Source of the DNA: Lentihominibacter butyricus | GTDB taxonomy: Bacteria; Bacillota; Clostridia; Peptostreptococcales; Anaerovoracaceae | Direction: 5' to 3' | DNA length: 64,000 bases | NCBI RefSeq assembly: GCF_025567305.1 | Contig: NZ_JAOQJP010000004.1 | Coordinates: 1-64,000 of the forward strand | Shown here: in pieces, positions 35,021 to 44,264 of the stretch | Position numbering within the stretch: position 1 is the stretch's first letter | Layout: each line of letters starts with the position of its first letter | Notes under the pieces: model-generated | Seen by the model: only the letters and a program-made list of their open reading frames with translations | Databases searched by the model: none | Told to the model about the DNA's origin: nothing | Position numbers and translations under genes: made by a program

Positions 35021-35790
35021 AGAAGCATTCTGTCATTGTCTATTTCAAATTTTTCCACGAGCTTCTCGACTGTCATGCTGTCACGCTCCGCACCGCTTAT
35101 ATCCATCTTTATCTGCCCTCCCTGCATCAGGATCGTCCTGTTGCCGTGCTCGAGCGCAGCTTTCATATTGTGAGTTATCATCATGGTACACAGCCCGCTG
35201 TTCTTCGCAAAATAGTCAGTAAGCTCCAGGACTTTTCTGGCCGCTGACGGATCCAGCGCTGCTGTATGCTCATCGAGAAGAAGCAGCTTCGGTTCGGCAA
35301 TCACTGCCATGAACAGCGTCAGAGCCTGCCTCTGCCCGCCGGACAGAAGTCTTACCTTCTCTTTCATCCTGTTTTCGAGCCCCATCCCGAGAAGCGTGAG
35401 CTTTTCCCTGAAAAGCTCTCTGTCCGCCTTGTTTATTCCTGCCTGGAATCCGCGTTTTCGCATCTTGTTATACGCGATCGACAGGTTTTCTTCTATAGTC
35501 ATATCGAACGCAGTCCCCTTCATAGGATCCTGGAAAACGCGCCCTATCAGCTTTGCTCTCTTGTGTTCCGGCAGTCCCGAGATCTCTTTGCCGTCTATTT
35601 CTATGCGGCCGCTGTCCACAGGGAAAACGCCTGCGATAGAATTCATCAGTGTCGATTTACCGGCGCCGTTGCTTCCGATTATAGTTATGAAATCGCCGGG
35701 TTTTCCGTGGAAATTCACGTCATCCAGCGCTTTCATCTCGTTTATCGTGCCCTTTCCGAACACTTTGGTGAGATGTTCTATCTTAAGCAT
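35017..35790 (-). CDS. trpZ: ABC transporter ATP-binding protein (TrpZ-like)
   Basis: 257 residues from the ATG at 35788-35790 (MLKIEHLTKVFGKG), 8 bases after GGGAGG; the GTG three codons earlier is less well placed. Walker A GSNGAGKS (about 39-46), signature LSGGQRQAL (about 150), Walker B LLLLDEHTAALD. Energises import with the permease encoded just upstream, whose stop it overlaps by 8 bases. The family (COG1101) pairs with a PF04392-type binding protein. Named by context with the T-box; the substrate is inferred as tryptophan. Confidence 0.85.
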   Translation of the reverse strand: MLKIEHLTKVFGKGTINEMKALDDVNFHGKPGDFITIIGSNGAGKSTLMNSIAGVFPVDSGRIEIDGKEISGLPEHKRAKLIGRVFQDPMKGTAFDMTIEENLSIAYNKMRKRGFQAGINKADRELFREKLTLLGMGLENRMKEKVRLLSGGQRQALTLFMAVIAEPKLLLLDEHTAALDPSAARKVLELTDYFAKNSGLCTMMITHNMKAALEHGNRTILMQGGQIKMDISGAERDSMTVEKLVEKFEIDNDRMLL

Positions 35791-36715
35791 TCTTCTCACC
35801 TCCCTTTGCTTTTTTCTTTCTCAATGAGAAGTTCTCTCCCAGCATTCCCATTGCCAGTGCGATCGTTACGATGACAGCCGACACGAGCTTGAGATCTGTC
35901 GGAGGCATTCCCAGATAGAGCGCCACACCGATGACCATCCTGTACACTACAGCGCCGAGAGCCACAGCTATCAGTCTTCTCATCAGGCTGCCAGTTCCGA
36001 ACAGCACTTCACCGATTATTACAGATGCCAGGCCTATGACTACCATACCGGTACCCATGCCTACATCTGAATACCCCTGGTACTGTGCGAGCATTCCGCC
36101 TGCAAGACCCACGAGTCCGTTCGATACGGAAAGTCCCAGGAGTTTCATATTGTCGCTGCTTATACCTGCAGCTCTTACCATATCTTCATTATCTCCGGTC
36201 GCTCTCAGCGCAAAGCCCTTTCTAGTCTTGAGGAATCCGAACATGAGCACTATCACAACGGCTGCGATCAGCGCACCCAGCACGATCGAGCTCCATTTGA
36301 AACCGGGCATGACTTCCGCCATCTTCTTGTAAATGGTTGGCGCACTGTTTAGGTTGATATTTGCTTTTCCCTGTATCCTGAGGTTTATCGAATATATTCC
36401 CAGCATCACGAGGATACCTGCCAGAAGAGGCTGTATCTTGAGCTTCGTATTGAGCAGAGCCGTTATCGCGCCTGCGCCCATGCCGAAAATGAATGCCAGC
36501 ACCAGTCCGATGATGCATACCAGCGTCTGTACCGCGGGATCCATGCCTGCCGCGTGGCTGCACACTACAGCCGAAACAGCAGCACCTGTAACGATGCTGC
36601 CGTCGACTGTCAGATCCGGCGTGTTGAGCGTCCTGAATGACAGGAATACGCCTAGCGCCAGTATCGAATATATAAGACCCAGTTCTAATGCTTCAAGTAA
36701 TGTGACTATTAACAT
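35783..36715 (-). CDS. trpY: ABC transporter permease (TrpY-like)
   Basis: 310 residues, about eight to nine transmembrane helices, of the branched-chain/sugar permease fold (COG4120). A helix with FLSFRTLNTPDLTVDGSI and the cytoplasmic segment LRATGDNEDMVRAAGIS are characteristic; the latter is the ATPase-contact loop. Cotranscribed with trpX (one base apart) and trpZ (8-base overlap). Confidence 0.85.
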   Translation of the reverse strand: MLIVTLLEALELGLIYSILALGVFLSFRTLNTPDLTVDGSIVTGAAVSAVVCSHAAGMDPAVQTLVCIIGLVLAFIFGMGAGAITALLNTKLKIQPLLAGILVMLGIYSINLRIQGKANINLNSAPTIYKKMAEVMPGFKWSSIVLGALIAAVVIVLMFGFLKTRKGFALRATGDNEDMVRAAGISSDNMKLLGLSVSNGLVGLAGGMLAQYQGYSDVGMGTGMVVIGLASVIIGEVLFGTGSLMRRLIAVALGAVVYRMVIGVALYLGMPPTDLKLVSAVIVTIALAMGMLGENFSLRKKKAKGGEKNA

Positions 36716-36716
36716 T

Positions 36717-37721
36717 TTATAAATCTTCCTTTGCTAAGTCTGTTGCTTTATCAAGAATATCCTGCGGAATCTTTATTCCCATGTCGGCCGCAGTCTGGCT
36801 GTTGATGTACATAGCCATCTCATCCATCGTTCTTACAGGCATTTCTGCAGGATCAGCGCCCTTGATGATCTCTACTATCATCTTTGCAGTTTCCTGTCCG
36901 AGATATTCATAATCTACTCCGTATGTTGCGAATCCTCCGTCTTTTACCATGGAGTCAGCACCTACATAGAACGGAACTTTTGCATCGATGAATACCTTGT
37001 TTGCAGTTGCTATCGATGAAGCTACCGTATTGTCTGTCGGCGAGAACACGATGTCGCACTTTTTAGCGAGGTTCTGAGCTGCCGGCTGGATCTCGTTTGC
37101 ACTTGTTATCGCTGATTCAACGAGTTCGAGTGAATTTTCAGCTGCATATTCTCTGAGTGCCTCGATTGCTGCTACCGAGTTGGTTTCGCTAGAGTTGTAA
37201 AGAGCTCCCACTGTCTTGAATCCCGGTGTGATCTCTTCTGCAAGACCCATTATCTTTTCAACTGATATAGCATCCGATGTTCCTGTAACGTTTCCGCCCG
37301 GCTTTTCCATATCTGAAACGACTTCTGCCGCAACCGGATCTGTAACTGCCGAGAACACGATAGGGATCTCATCTGTCTCACTCATAGCAACCTGTGCTGC
37401 AGGCGTCGTGATAGCCACGATGATATCTACCTTGTCTGCAACGAATCCCTGACAGATAGTCTTGAGATTCGACTGCTCATTCTGCGCATTCTGATAATTG
37501 ATCTCGATGTTGTCTCCATCGACATAGCCTTCCTCTTCGAGCTGAGCTATGATCGATTCTCTTATCTGGTCGAGTGATGTATGCTCAACAAGCTGTACGA
37601 TACCTATTTTTATCGTATCCCCATCGCTGCTGCCTGAATTCCCGCAGCCTGTCATAACTACTGACATCATCGATACCATCATCAGCAGTACCATTACGAT
37701 CGCCAAACTTTTCTTTTTCAT
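36717..37721 (-). CDS. trpX: ABC transporter substrate-binding lipoprotein (TrpX-like)
   Basis: 334 residues from the ATG at 37719-37721, with AAGGAGAGG upstream; a GTG/ATG further upstream would add MRLREGEE before the signal. A lipoprotein signal peptide ends in VVMTGCGN, with the lipid-bearing cysteine near residue 26. The mature part has the periplasmic-binding fold of family PF04392 (IGIVQLVEHTSLDQIRESI start; VDIIVAITTPAAQVAM). Members of this family with a Trp T-box upstream are proposed tryptophan importers in other Firmicutes; the T-box here (37917-38209) supports that. Confidence 0.88.
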   Translation of the reverse strand: MKKKSLAIVMVLLMMVSMMSVVMTGCGNSGSSDGDTIKIGIVQLVEHTSLDQIRESIIAQLEEEGYVDGDNIEINYQNAQNEQSNLKTICQGFVADKVDIIVAITTPAAQVAMSETDEIPIVFSAVTDPVAAEVVSDMEKPGGNVTGTSDAISVEKIMGLAEEITPGFKTVGALYNSSETNSVAAIEALREYAAENSLELVESAITSANEIQPAAQNLAKKCDIVFSPTDNTVASSIATANKVFIDAKVPFYVGADSMVKDGGFATYGVDYEYLGQETAKMIVEIIKGADPAEMPVRTMDEMAMYINSQTAADMGIKIPQDILDKATDLAKEDL

Positions 37722-37916
37722 TTCCTCTCCTTCGCGCAGCCTCATACTGCGCTCTCCTTTCCTTTACGATTATCTTCCGGCTTTTACGCCGTTACTACAT
37801 GTCACACTTCTGCAAATCTGCGGGTCGCGCATAAAAAGTCTGTTTCGCCGAATTCTGATCAGCAGCAGACTTCTCTGAAGCTTCGTCATTTCTCTATGAG
37901 AAATTTCCTTTGCTAT

Positions 37917-38209
37917 AAAAAAACGCCTGTCCTAACTCAAGGACAAGCGTATGCCTGCGGTACCACCTTGTTTAATGCAAAATGCATTCTCTCTGCAGAG
38001 TGCTATCACACTCTTTGCCCGTTACGCCGGCATCGCGTCTCAGCTACTAAGCGCATCTGCAGTATTTACAGCTGCGTTACAAAGCACTTTTCACCTTGCC
38101 CTCGGAGGCCCATTTACTGAAACTGCATCTGCCCGGATCCCACCGCCCCGGACTCTCTGAGAAACCGTTTTTCAGTTTTACTTCCTCGTCTTCAGTTTAG
38201 TATTAATAT
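37917..38209 (-). promoter_or_regulatory. T-box riboswitch, tryptophan (UGG) specifier
   Basis: Leader of trpXYZ. The T-box element AAGGTGGTACCGC is at 37957-37969. It is followed by an intrinsic terminator: 10-bp stem (37941-37950 with 37923-37932) and seven T. In stem I, helices pair 38173-38178 with 38120-38125 and 38184-38187 with 38105-38108; they flank a loop with AGTA on the 5' side and AAATGGG on the 3' side, so the specifier codon is best read as UGG (38110-38112). AGAGAG and GGTGGGA elements of the distal stem lie between. Uncharged tRNA(Trp) would stabilise the antiterminator and switch on transport. T-box identity is firm; the codon is a hand-fold. Confidence 0.85.
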
Positions 38210-38215
38210 GTTGAT

Positions 38216-38244
38216 ATACTACCACTTGTTTTTTTATGTGTCAA
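38216..38244 (-). promoter_or_regulatory. Promoter of the T-box-trpXYZ transcript
   Basis: TTGACA (38239-38244), 17-base spacer, TAGTAT (38216-38221) on the minus strand, placing the start just before stem I of the T-box leader. Confidence 0.75.
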
Positions 38245-38308
38245 GATAAAATTTAACGGCACTGCGGCAGCAGAGCTGCAGCGCCTGCACTATCTGCCAT
38301 CCATATTT

Positions 38309-40279
38309 CTAGGCTTCGTCCTTCGCCGCAGCTTTCCTGTGTCTGCGCCTTCTGACAAAAATGACTATGATCACGGTCAGGATCACCAGAGCCGATGCCA
38401 CGCACGAAACCAGCGCAAAAACGTTGTTCGGCTGTTTTAACAGATCCGAAATGTCACGGCTGTCGATCTTAGTCTTGCGATCGTGAGTCGTGCTGTAATA
38501 ATCAGGCACTATGTCTCCTTCGAATGAATCGATATACGATGCGAGTGCATACCATGCCTTCAGTTCGCCGTCTCCGTCGTTTATTATATGCTCCTCAAAA
38601 TCGTCTATCAGTTCACCGTTCTCATCCTTCGGATCGATCTTCAGCAGCCCGAAAGACTTGCTCTTTACCGTTCCAAGCATCTGACACGAGTACAGATCTC
38701 CTACAACGCTGTATAGCCTGTCGTCCTGTATCTCTTCAGTCTTTTCTCCATCATTGAAGCTTACGTCGACCGCTCTGTTCAGTATAAGTCTGTGAGGGTT
38801 CCAGGAATATTCCAGTCCCGCACAGTAAAGTCTTGCGACGCCCATGAAATCCGAAATACTTGCATCCACTTCTGCCACAGCTTTGAGCTCCCTGCCCGTC
38901 AGATACACCTTGACCAGCGGATATCCGGCACTGCCGTCCTTTCCATAACCGAGCGAGCTCACGTTGAATGCATCTGTCACCGTGATATCACCCTTAAGGA
39001 AGCTGCCGCGCACCACTCCGTGAGGCACCACGGTCACGTCAGGTGTTTCCCCGGTCGCTTCATTTACCGCATACTTGTATGAGTCAGCGATCAGATCCCC
39101 GAGAGGCTCTTCACCCTGCTTAAGTCCGAACTGCTCTATCGATGGGAAGTCGATATCGTTGTATGCGAGCACCTGATCTGCGCTGTATCCGTATCCGCTG
39201 AAATACTTTTCATCTACCAGCGAACGGTAATAGCCGAGCTGCTCATCTACGGAGCTGTCTCCTGCGATACTCTCGTCCAGCGGTATCAGCTCGTATGACG
39301 CAAGCTCGTACCTGCCGTCATCGCCGCGCTTGAGAGTGATATGTCCTGCATTGCGGTTATAGCTGCCGCATGAAACTATGTATGAATTTCCCACCTTAAC
39401 AGCCTCTCCAAGCACGGTATGAGTGTGACCGCTGATTATCAGATCGATGTCCGGAACCTCTTCCGCCAGCAGATAGTCCTCCGTCTTTTCCAGCGTGTCT
39501 TTCTCATTTTCCACTGTGCCGCTGTGCGACAGACATATTATGATATCAGCATCCTCGTCAGCTTTTATCTTTTCGACGACCTCTGCCGCCGTCTCTCTCG
39601 GATCCTTGAAGAGCAGTCCGCTCTCAGGCGCATAATCCACTGCAGATTCGCCTATTATCCCGAACACTGCCGCTTTTATCCCGTTATGCTCGATAATCAT
39701 ATAATCCTTCACACCGTAGCTGTCGAACGAATCTTTGAGCAGCTGCGCGTCGTCCCTGAGCTCCTCGTCGGCCAGCGTCGCCTCCCAGTCTATGTTCGCG
39801 ATCAGCATAGCCGGTGTGCTGTCATCTGCCGCTGCGGCATTCATCATCGATGCCAGCCCTGCCGCTCTGTAGTCGAACTCGTGATTTCCGAGCGTAGTCG
39901 CCTCGAATCCGAGAAAACCCATCATTTTCATCTCCGAAGCTTCTTCGGAGAATATCGTCTGGTACGGCGTACCCATCGAAAAATCGCCTGCATCGAGCAG
40001 GAATGTATCCGGATACTGCGCCTTTACACTGTCTATCGCTGTCTTCAGCTTTGCAAAGCCGCCGATCTCGACTACCTGGCCTTTTTTCTGCACCCTGTCC
40101 TTATCCATATGCGAATGCATATCATGTGTAAAAACGACCGATACGGTATCCGTACCGGTCACTTTATCATCTGTTTTTCCATATGCTTCACTGCCCTGAA
40201 AACCAGCTGTAAAAACTGTGACAGCCGCCAAAATAACGGCTGTCATGAATGTAAATATCGCTCTCGATCTTTTTTTCAT
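38309..40279 (-). CDS. 5'-nucleotidase/UshA-family metallophosphatase, membrane anchored
   Basis: 656 residues. N-terminal signal sequence (about 1-30), then a calcineurin-like phosphatase domain with FTHDMHSH (about 50-57), DAGDFSMG, GNHEFDY (about 130) and DLIISGHTHT metal-binding motifs, then a 5'-nucleotidase C-terminal domain (about 360-580). One transmembrane helix (about 622-645) followed by a basic tail RRRRHRKAAAKDEA anchors it with the enzyme outside the cell. It likely releases phosphate and nucleosides from external nucleotides. Starts directly after the sppA stop (TAAATG). Exact substrate unknown. Confidence 0.88.
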   Translation of the reverse strand: MKKRSRAIFTFMTAVILAAVTVFTAGFQGSEAYGKTDDKVTGTDTVSVVFTHDMHSHMDKDRVQKKGQVVEIGGFAKLKTAIDSVKAQYPDTFLLDAGDFSMGTPYQTIFSEEASEMKMMGFLGFEATTLGNHEFDYRAAGLASMMNAAAADDSTPAMLIANIDWEATLADEELRDDAQLLKDSFDSYGVKDYMIIEHNGIKAAVFGIIGESAVDYAPESGLLFKDPRETAAEVVEKIKADEDADIIICLSHSGTVENEKDTLEKTEDYLLAEEVPDIDLIISGHTHTVLGEAVKVGNSYIVSCGSYNRNAGHITLKRGDDGRYELASYELIPLDESIAGDSSVDEQLGYYRSLVDEKYFSGYGYSADQVLAYNDIDFPSIEQFGLKQGEEPLGDLIADSYKYAVNEATGETPDVTVVPHGVVRGSFLKGDITVTDAFNVSSLGYGKDGSAGYPLVKVYLTGRELKAVAEVDASISDFMGVARLYCAGLEYSWNPHRLILNRAVDVSFNDGEKTEEIQDDRLYSVVGDLYSCQMLGTVKSKSFGLLKIDPKDENGELIDDFEEHIINDGDGELKAWYALASYIDSFEGDIVPDYYSTTHDRKTKIDSRDISDLLKQPNNVFALVSCVASALVILTVIIVIFVRRRRHRKAAAKDEA

Positions 40280-41368
40280 TTATCTGATCTCCCTGCACAT
40301 ATACTGCAGTCTGACTTCACTGTTATTTTCCATGATCTTCTCCAGCGCGCTTATGTCACTGCCTGAAGAAAACGCCTCGGCAAACCTGTCGAAGCTCTGC
40401 ACCAGTCCGTCCAGCAGACTTGCCTGCGGCTGATATCTGAACTCATAGATATCGCAGTGCTCAAGCCCGAATTCCTCTATCATATCGTTCACGGCATCGT
40501 CGTATGTATCCACCACGCCGTCGATCAGCTTTACGGATTCCGCCTGTTTCGCAGTGTATATCCTGCCGTCAGCGATACTTTTGACATAGTCTGTGTCAAG
40601 CCCTCTGCCGTCGGCCACTATCGAGACAAACTGCTCGTACGATTCATCTATCATACTCTGGAATATCTGTTTCTGCTCATCGGTAAGCGGCGATGTCATG
40701 CTTCCCATCGCCTTGTTTTCTCCGGAAGTTATCGTCTCCGCCTTTATACCGTACTTCTCCAGCAGACCTGACACATCGTAAAGCGTGCCCATCGTCACTC
40801 CGATCGATCCCGTCCTGCAGTTTCTGTTTGCAGTGATCCTGTCGGCAGACGCCGATATGTAATACCCGCCGGAAGTCGCCTGTGATGCAAAATACGCATA
40901 TACGGGGCGCCCGGTGGTCTCCTGATATTCCTTTATTTTCAGATACAGTTCATCGCTTTCATATACTCCTCCGCCCGGAGTATCCACATAAAGCATCAGC
41001 GCCTCATTGTCACTGTTGTCCATCATGCCCTGCACCGCGTCGAGCGCAAACTGATGGTTGTACGTATCGTCGCTCTCACTTATCGTTCCTTCGACATAGA
41101 GTACTCCGACATGAGATCCTCTCACTGATGCTGCGCCGCTGACATCTCCGGCACTGCCTATCATGGATGACATCGACGCCATAAATGCGATGATGCCTCC
41201 CAGAAGCAGCAGCCCGCCGATGATGCAGGCTATTATTATCAGCGCCTTGTTCCTGCTTTTTTTCGTATTTCCATGCCATGCATCCTGTGCTGCATGATAC
41301 TCAGGATGCGGCTGTCCGGCGCCTCCGCCGTACGGAGGCATGCCGCTGTTAAAACTGTTGTTGTTCAT
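40280..41368 (-). CDS. sppA: Signal peptide peptidase SppA (S49 family)
   Basis: 362 residues. A Pro/Gly/Asn-rich cytoplasmic N-terminal stretch (1-37), one transmembrane helix (about 42-65), then the single-domain S49 protease: catalytic serine in TSGGYYIS (about 167) and catalytic lysine in GENKAMGS (about 219). Degrades signal peptides or membrane protein fragments; in Bacillus SppA has links to antimicrobial peptide resistance. Weak ribosome binding site (AGGATAAG). Follows thrS by 30 bases. Confidence 0.9.
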   Translation of the reverse strand: MNNNSFNSGMPPYGGGAGQPHPEYHAAQDAWHGNTKKSRNKALIIIACIIGGLLLLGGIIAFMASMSSMIGSAGDVSGAASVRGSHVGVLYVEGTISESDDTYNHQFALDAVQGMMDNSDNEALMLYVDTPGGGVYESDELYLKIKEYQETTGRPVYAYFASQATSGGYYISASADRITANRNCRTGSIGVTMGTLYDVSGLLEKYGIKAETITSGENKAMGSMTSPLTDEQKQIFQSMIDESYEQFVSIVADGRGLDTDYVKSIADGRIYTAKQAESVKLIDGVVDTYDDAVNDMIEEFGLEHCDIYEFRYQPQASLLDGLVQSFDRFAEAFSSGSDISALEKIMENNSEVRLQYMCREIR

Positions 41369-41398
41369 ATCGATGATCTCTTATCCTGTAAATCACGC

Positions 41399-43144
41399 CT
41401 ATATGCTCTTGTCCGCGATCTCCCTGAGCAGCTTTGCCTGCAGTTCGTCAGGAGTCATCTCGCCGAGCTCGCCGGCCTTGCTGGATCTTACAGTCAGGTT
41501 TCCGGCTTCGACTTCTCTCTCGCCGATGATGCACATGTACGGAGTTCTCTCGTTTCTGGCTTCTCTGATCTTATATCCGATCTTTTCGTTTCTTATATCT
41601 GCCTCAACACGGAGACCTGCGTCCTCGAACTTCTTAGCCACTTCGAGAGCATAGTCTGTGAACTTCTCTGTCACTGTGAGCAGCTTCACCTGTACCGGTG
41701 CGAGCCAGAGCGGGAATTTACCGGCGAAGTGCTCAATGAGGATACCGATGAATCTCTCTATCGATCCGAATATTACTCTGTGTATCATTACAGGTCTGTG
41801 CTTTTCACCGTCAGGGCCTACATATGTGATATCGAATCTCTGCGGCATCTGCATGTCGAGCTGGATAGTACCGCACTGCCATGTCCTGCCGAGCGAGTCT
41901 TCCAGGTGGAAGTCGAGCTTAGGACCGTAGAATGCGCCGTCTCCTTCATTGATGACGAACGGCACTCCTATGCTTTCCATAGCCTCTCTGAGTGCTGTCT
42001 CTGCAGTTTCCCATTCCTCGTCGGTTCCCATCGAGTCTTCAGGTCTTGTGGAAAGCTCGATATGGTATGTGAATCCGAACATATTGTAAACGTCATCGAT
42101 GAATTTCACCACGCCGATGACTTCGTCTCTGATCTGTTCAGGCAGCATGAAGATATGCGCATCGTCCTGAGTGAATGTCCTTACTCTCATCAGTCCGTGC
42201 AGCGCGCCTGAAAGCTCATGTCTGTGCACCTGTCCGAGTTCTCCCATCCTGATAGGGAAGTCTCTGTATGACCACATCTTTCTCTTGTACACGAGCAGTG
42301 AGCCCGGACAGTTCATCGGTTTTATCGCATAGTCTTCACCGTCTATCTTCGTGAAGTACATGTTGTCCTTGTAGTGATCCCAGTGTCCTGAAGTCCTCCA
42401 GAGCTGCTCGCTCATGATGAGAGGAGTCTTGATCTCCTCGTATCCTCTCTTTCTGTGCTCGCTCTTCCAGAAGCTTTCGAGCTCGTTTCTTATGATCATA
42501 CCCTTAGGCATAAAGAACGGGAATCCCGGTGCTTCTTCGTAAAGCGCGAACAGATCCATTTCCTTTCCGATCTTTCTGTGGTCTCTCTTCTTTGCCTCCT
42601 CGAGCTTGGCGATATAGTCATCGAGCTCCTGCTGGCTAGGGAAGCATGTTCCGTATATCCTCTGCAGCATAGGTCTGTTCGAGTCACCTCTCCAGTATGC
42701 ACCTGCCACGCTCTGCAGCTTTACAGCCTTTATCTGTCCTGTCTTTTCCATGTGAGGTCCGGCACAGAGATCGACGAAATCTCCCTGCTGATAAAATGAG
42801 ATGGTCTCGTCCTCAGGCAGATCTTCGATCAGCTCTACCTTGTAGTCCTCGCCCTTGTCAGCCATGAACTTTATCGCTTCTTCTCTAGGCAGTTCGAATC
42901 TTTCCAGCGGATAATTCGCCTGTATGATCTTCTTCATTTCCTTCTGGATCTTGAGAAGATCCTGGTCATTGAGCTTGTGCTCCATATCGAAATCGTAGTA
43001 GAATCCGTTCTCTATCGCAGGTCCGATCGCCAGCTTCGCATCCGGCCACAGCTTCTTGACAGCCTGTGCCAGGATATGTGAAGTCGTATGTCTGTAACGC
43101 AGTCTTACCTGTTCGTCTTCAAAATTTATTTTTTCCTTTGCCAT
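41399..43144 (-). CDS. thrS: Threonyl-tRNA synthetase lacking the TGS domain
   Basis: 581 residues, about 55-60 fewer than standard ThrS. The protein starts straight into the editing domain, whose zinc/hydrolytic residues HTTSH (about 19-23) and CAGPH (about 125) are kept. The class II catalytic core has the MNCPGSLL zinc/active-site segment, and the anticodon-binding domain covers the last ~110 residues. Only the N-terminal TGS domain is missing. It starts at ATG after GAGGAGAAGAA. Lies between ddl and sppA, and no T-box precedes it here. Confidence 0.95.
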   Translation of the reverse strand: MAKEKINFEDEQVRLRYRHTTSHILAQAVKKLWPDAKLAIGPAIENGFYYDFDMEHKLNDQDLLKIQKEMKKIIQANYPLERFELPREEAIKFMADKGEDYKVELIEDLPEDETISFYQQGDFVDLCAGPHMEKTGQIKAVKLQSVAGAYWRGDSNRPMLQRIYGTCFPSQQELDDYIAKLEEAKKRDHRKIGKEMDLFALYEEAPGFPFFMPKGMIIRNELESFWKSEHRKRGYEEIKTPLIMSEQLWRTSGHWDHYKDNMYFTKIDGEDYAIKPMNCPGSLLVYKRKMWSYRDFPIRMGELGQVHRHELSGALHGLMRVRTFTQDDAHIFMLPEQIRDEVIGVVKFIDDVYNMFGFTYHIELSTRPEDSMGTDEEWETAETALREAMESIGVPFVINEGDGAFYGPKLDFHLEDSLGRTWQCGTIQLDMQMPQRFDITYVGPDGEKHRPVMIHRVIFGSIERFIGILIEHFAGKFPLWLAPVQVKLLTVTEKFTDYALEVAKKFEDAGLRVEADIRNEKIGYKIREARNERTPYMCIIGEREVEAGNLTVRSSKAGELGEMTPDELQAKLLREIADKSI

Positions 43145-43159
43145 TTCTTCTTCTCCTCT

Positions 43160-44245
43160 TTATCTCTCGTATTTATCAAGTGCAAGCTTTATCAGCCTGT
43201 CAATAAGTTCATCGTACGGTATGCCTGACGCCTCCCAGAGCTTCGGGTACATGCTTATGCTCGTGAATCCCGGGAGCGTGTTTATCTCATTGAAAACGAC
43301 TCTGCCGCCGTCCTCGAGGAAAAAGTCCACTCTCGACATCCCCGAGCAGCCCATCGTCTCGTAGACGCTTATCGCCTTGTCCTTTATCTCCTGTTCTTTT
43401 TCGGGCTCAAGATCCCTTACGATCGCCGTCTGCGACTTGCTGTTTTCATATTTCGCATTGTAATCGTAAAACTCATTTGCAGCAAAGATCTCACCTATGC
43501 ACGATGCCTGCGGCTCTTCGTTTCCGAGCACTGCCACTTCGATTTCTCTGCCTGTTATCGCTTCTTCCACGAGCACCTTGCAGTCCTCTGCGAATGCCAG
43601 ATCAAGAGCCTTTTCGAGATCCTCCGCACGCTTCACCTTGCTTATGCCTACCGACGATCCCGCATTTGCAGGCTTTACGAAAAGCGGATATGTATCTGCA
43701 AAGAAACTGTTCACCGCTTCAAGCTGAGCATTTCTGTCTCTGTCGTACGCTGTCTGATGCACTACATAGCATCTCGCCTGATCCACGTATCCGCGATGCT
43801 CTATCATCGCTTTCGTTATCGCTTTGTCCATCGACGCAGATGACGCTGCTGTATCAGAGCCTATGAAAGGTATACCGGCCAGCTGGAGCAGTCCCTGCAT
43901 CGTACCGTCCTCACCGTTCTTGCCGTGAAGCACCGGGAACACCACATCTGTTCTGATGACTTCAAACGTGCCGTCTGCATTCTCCGCCATGATCCCGCCT
44001 GTGCCGCGGTCCGGCACGATGAATGCTCTCCTGTTGTTCTCATCCTGTTCCCATGAACCATCGCTGATATCAGAAGCAGGTGAATCTGTCAGAAACCAGT
44101 TCCCCTCCTTCGTGATGCCTATGGTCCTGATGTCATATTTCTCTCTGTCTATATGTTCGAGCACGGAAGCTGCCGATACACATGAAACCTCATGCTCAGA
44201 CGATATCCCGCCGAACAGTATCACTATAGATTTTATAGTTTCCAT
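43160..44245 (-). CDS. ddl: D-alanine--D-alanine ligase
   Basis: ATP-grasp ligase for the peptidoglycan terminal dipeptide, 361 residues from the ATG at 44243-44245 (METIKSIVILFGGISSEHEVS). A longer reading from 44284 would add 13 residues and overlap the lytR stop, so I prefer the shorter start, which has AAAGG 7 bases before it. FGGISSEHEVS (about 9-19), the KPANAGSSVGI loop (about 190) and the metal-binding NEINTLPGFT (about 320) are intact. The Tyr/Phe choice that separates D-Ala from D-Lac ligases was not resolved by eye. Confidence 0.95.
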   Translation of the reverse strand: METIKSIVILFGGISSEHEVSCVSAASVLEHIDREKYDIRTIGITKEGNWFLTDSPASDISDGSWEQDENNRRAFIVPDRGTGGIMAENADGTFEVIRTDVVFPVLHGKNGEDGTMQGLLQLAGIPFIGSDTAASSASMDKAITKAMIEHRGYVDQARCYVVHQTAYDRDRNAQLEAVNSFFADTYPLFVKPANAGSSVGISKVKRAEDLEKALDLAFAEDCKVLVEEAITGREIEVAVLGNEEPQASCIGEIFAANEFYDYNAKYENSKSQTAIVRDLEPEKEQEIKDKAISVYETMGCSGMSRVDFFLEDGGRVVFNEINTLPGFTSISMYPKLWEASGIPYDELIDRLIKLALDKYER

Positions 44246-44264
44246 AAAACTGCCTTTCTGCTCT

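Noticed and set aside
39419..40366. A 315-codon open frame on the plus strand
   Set aside because: It lies opposite the 5'-nucleotidase gene and the sppA end; no start signals and no recognisable domains.
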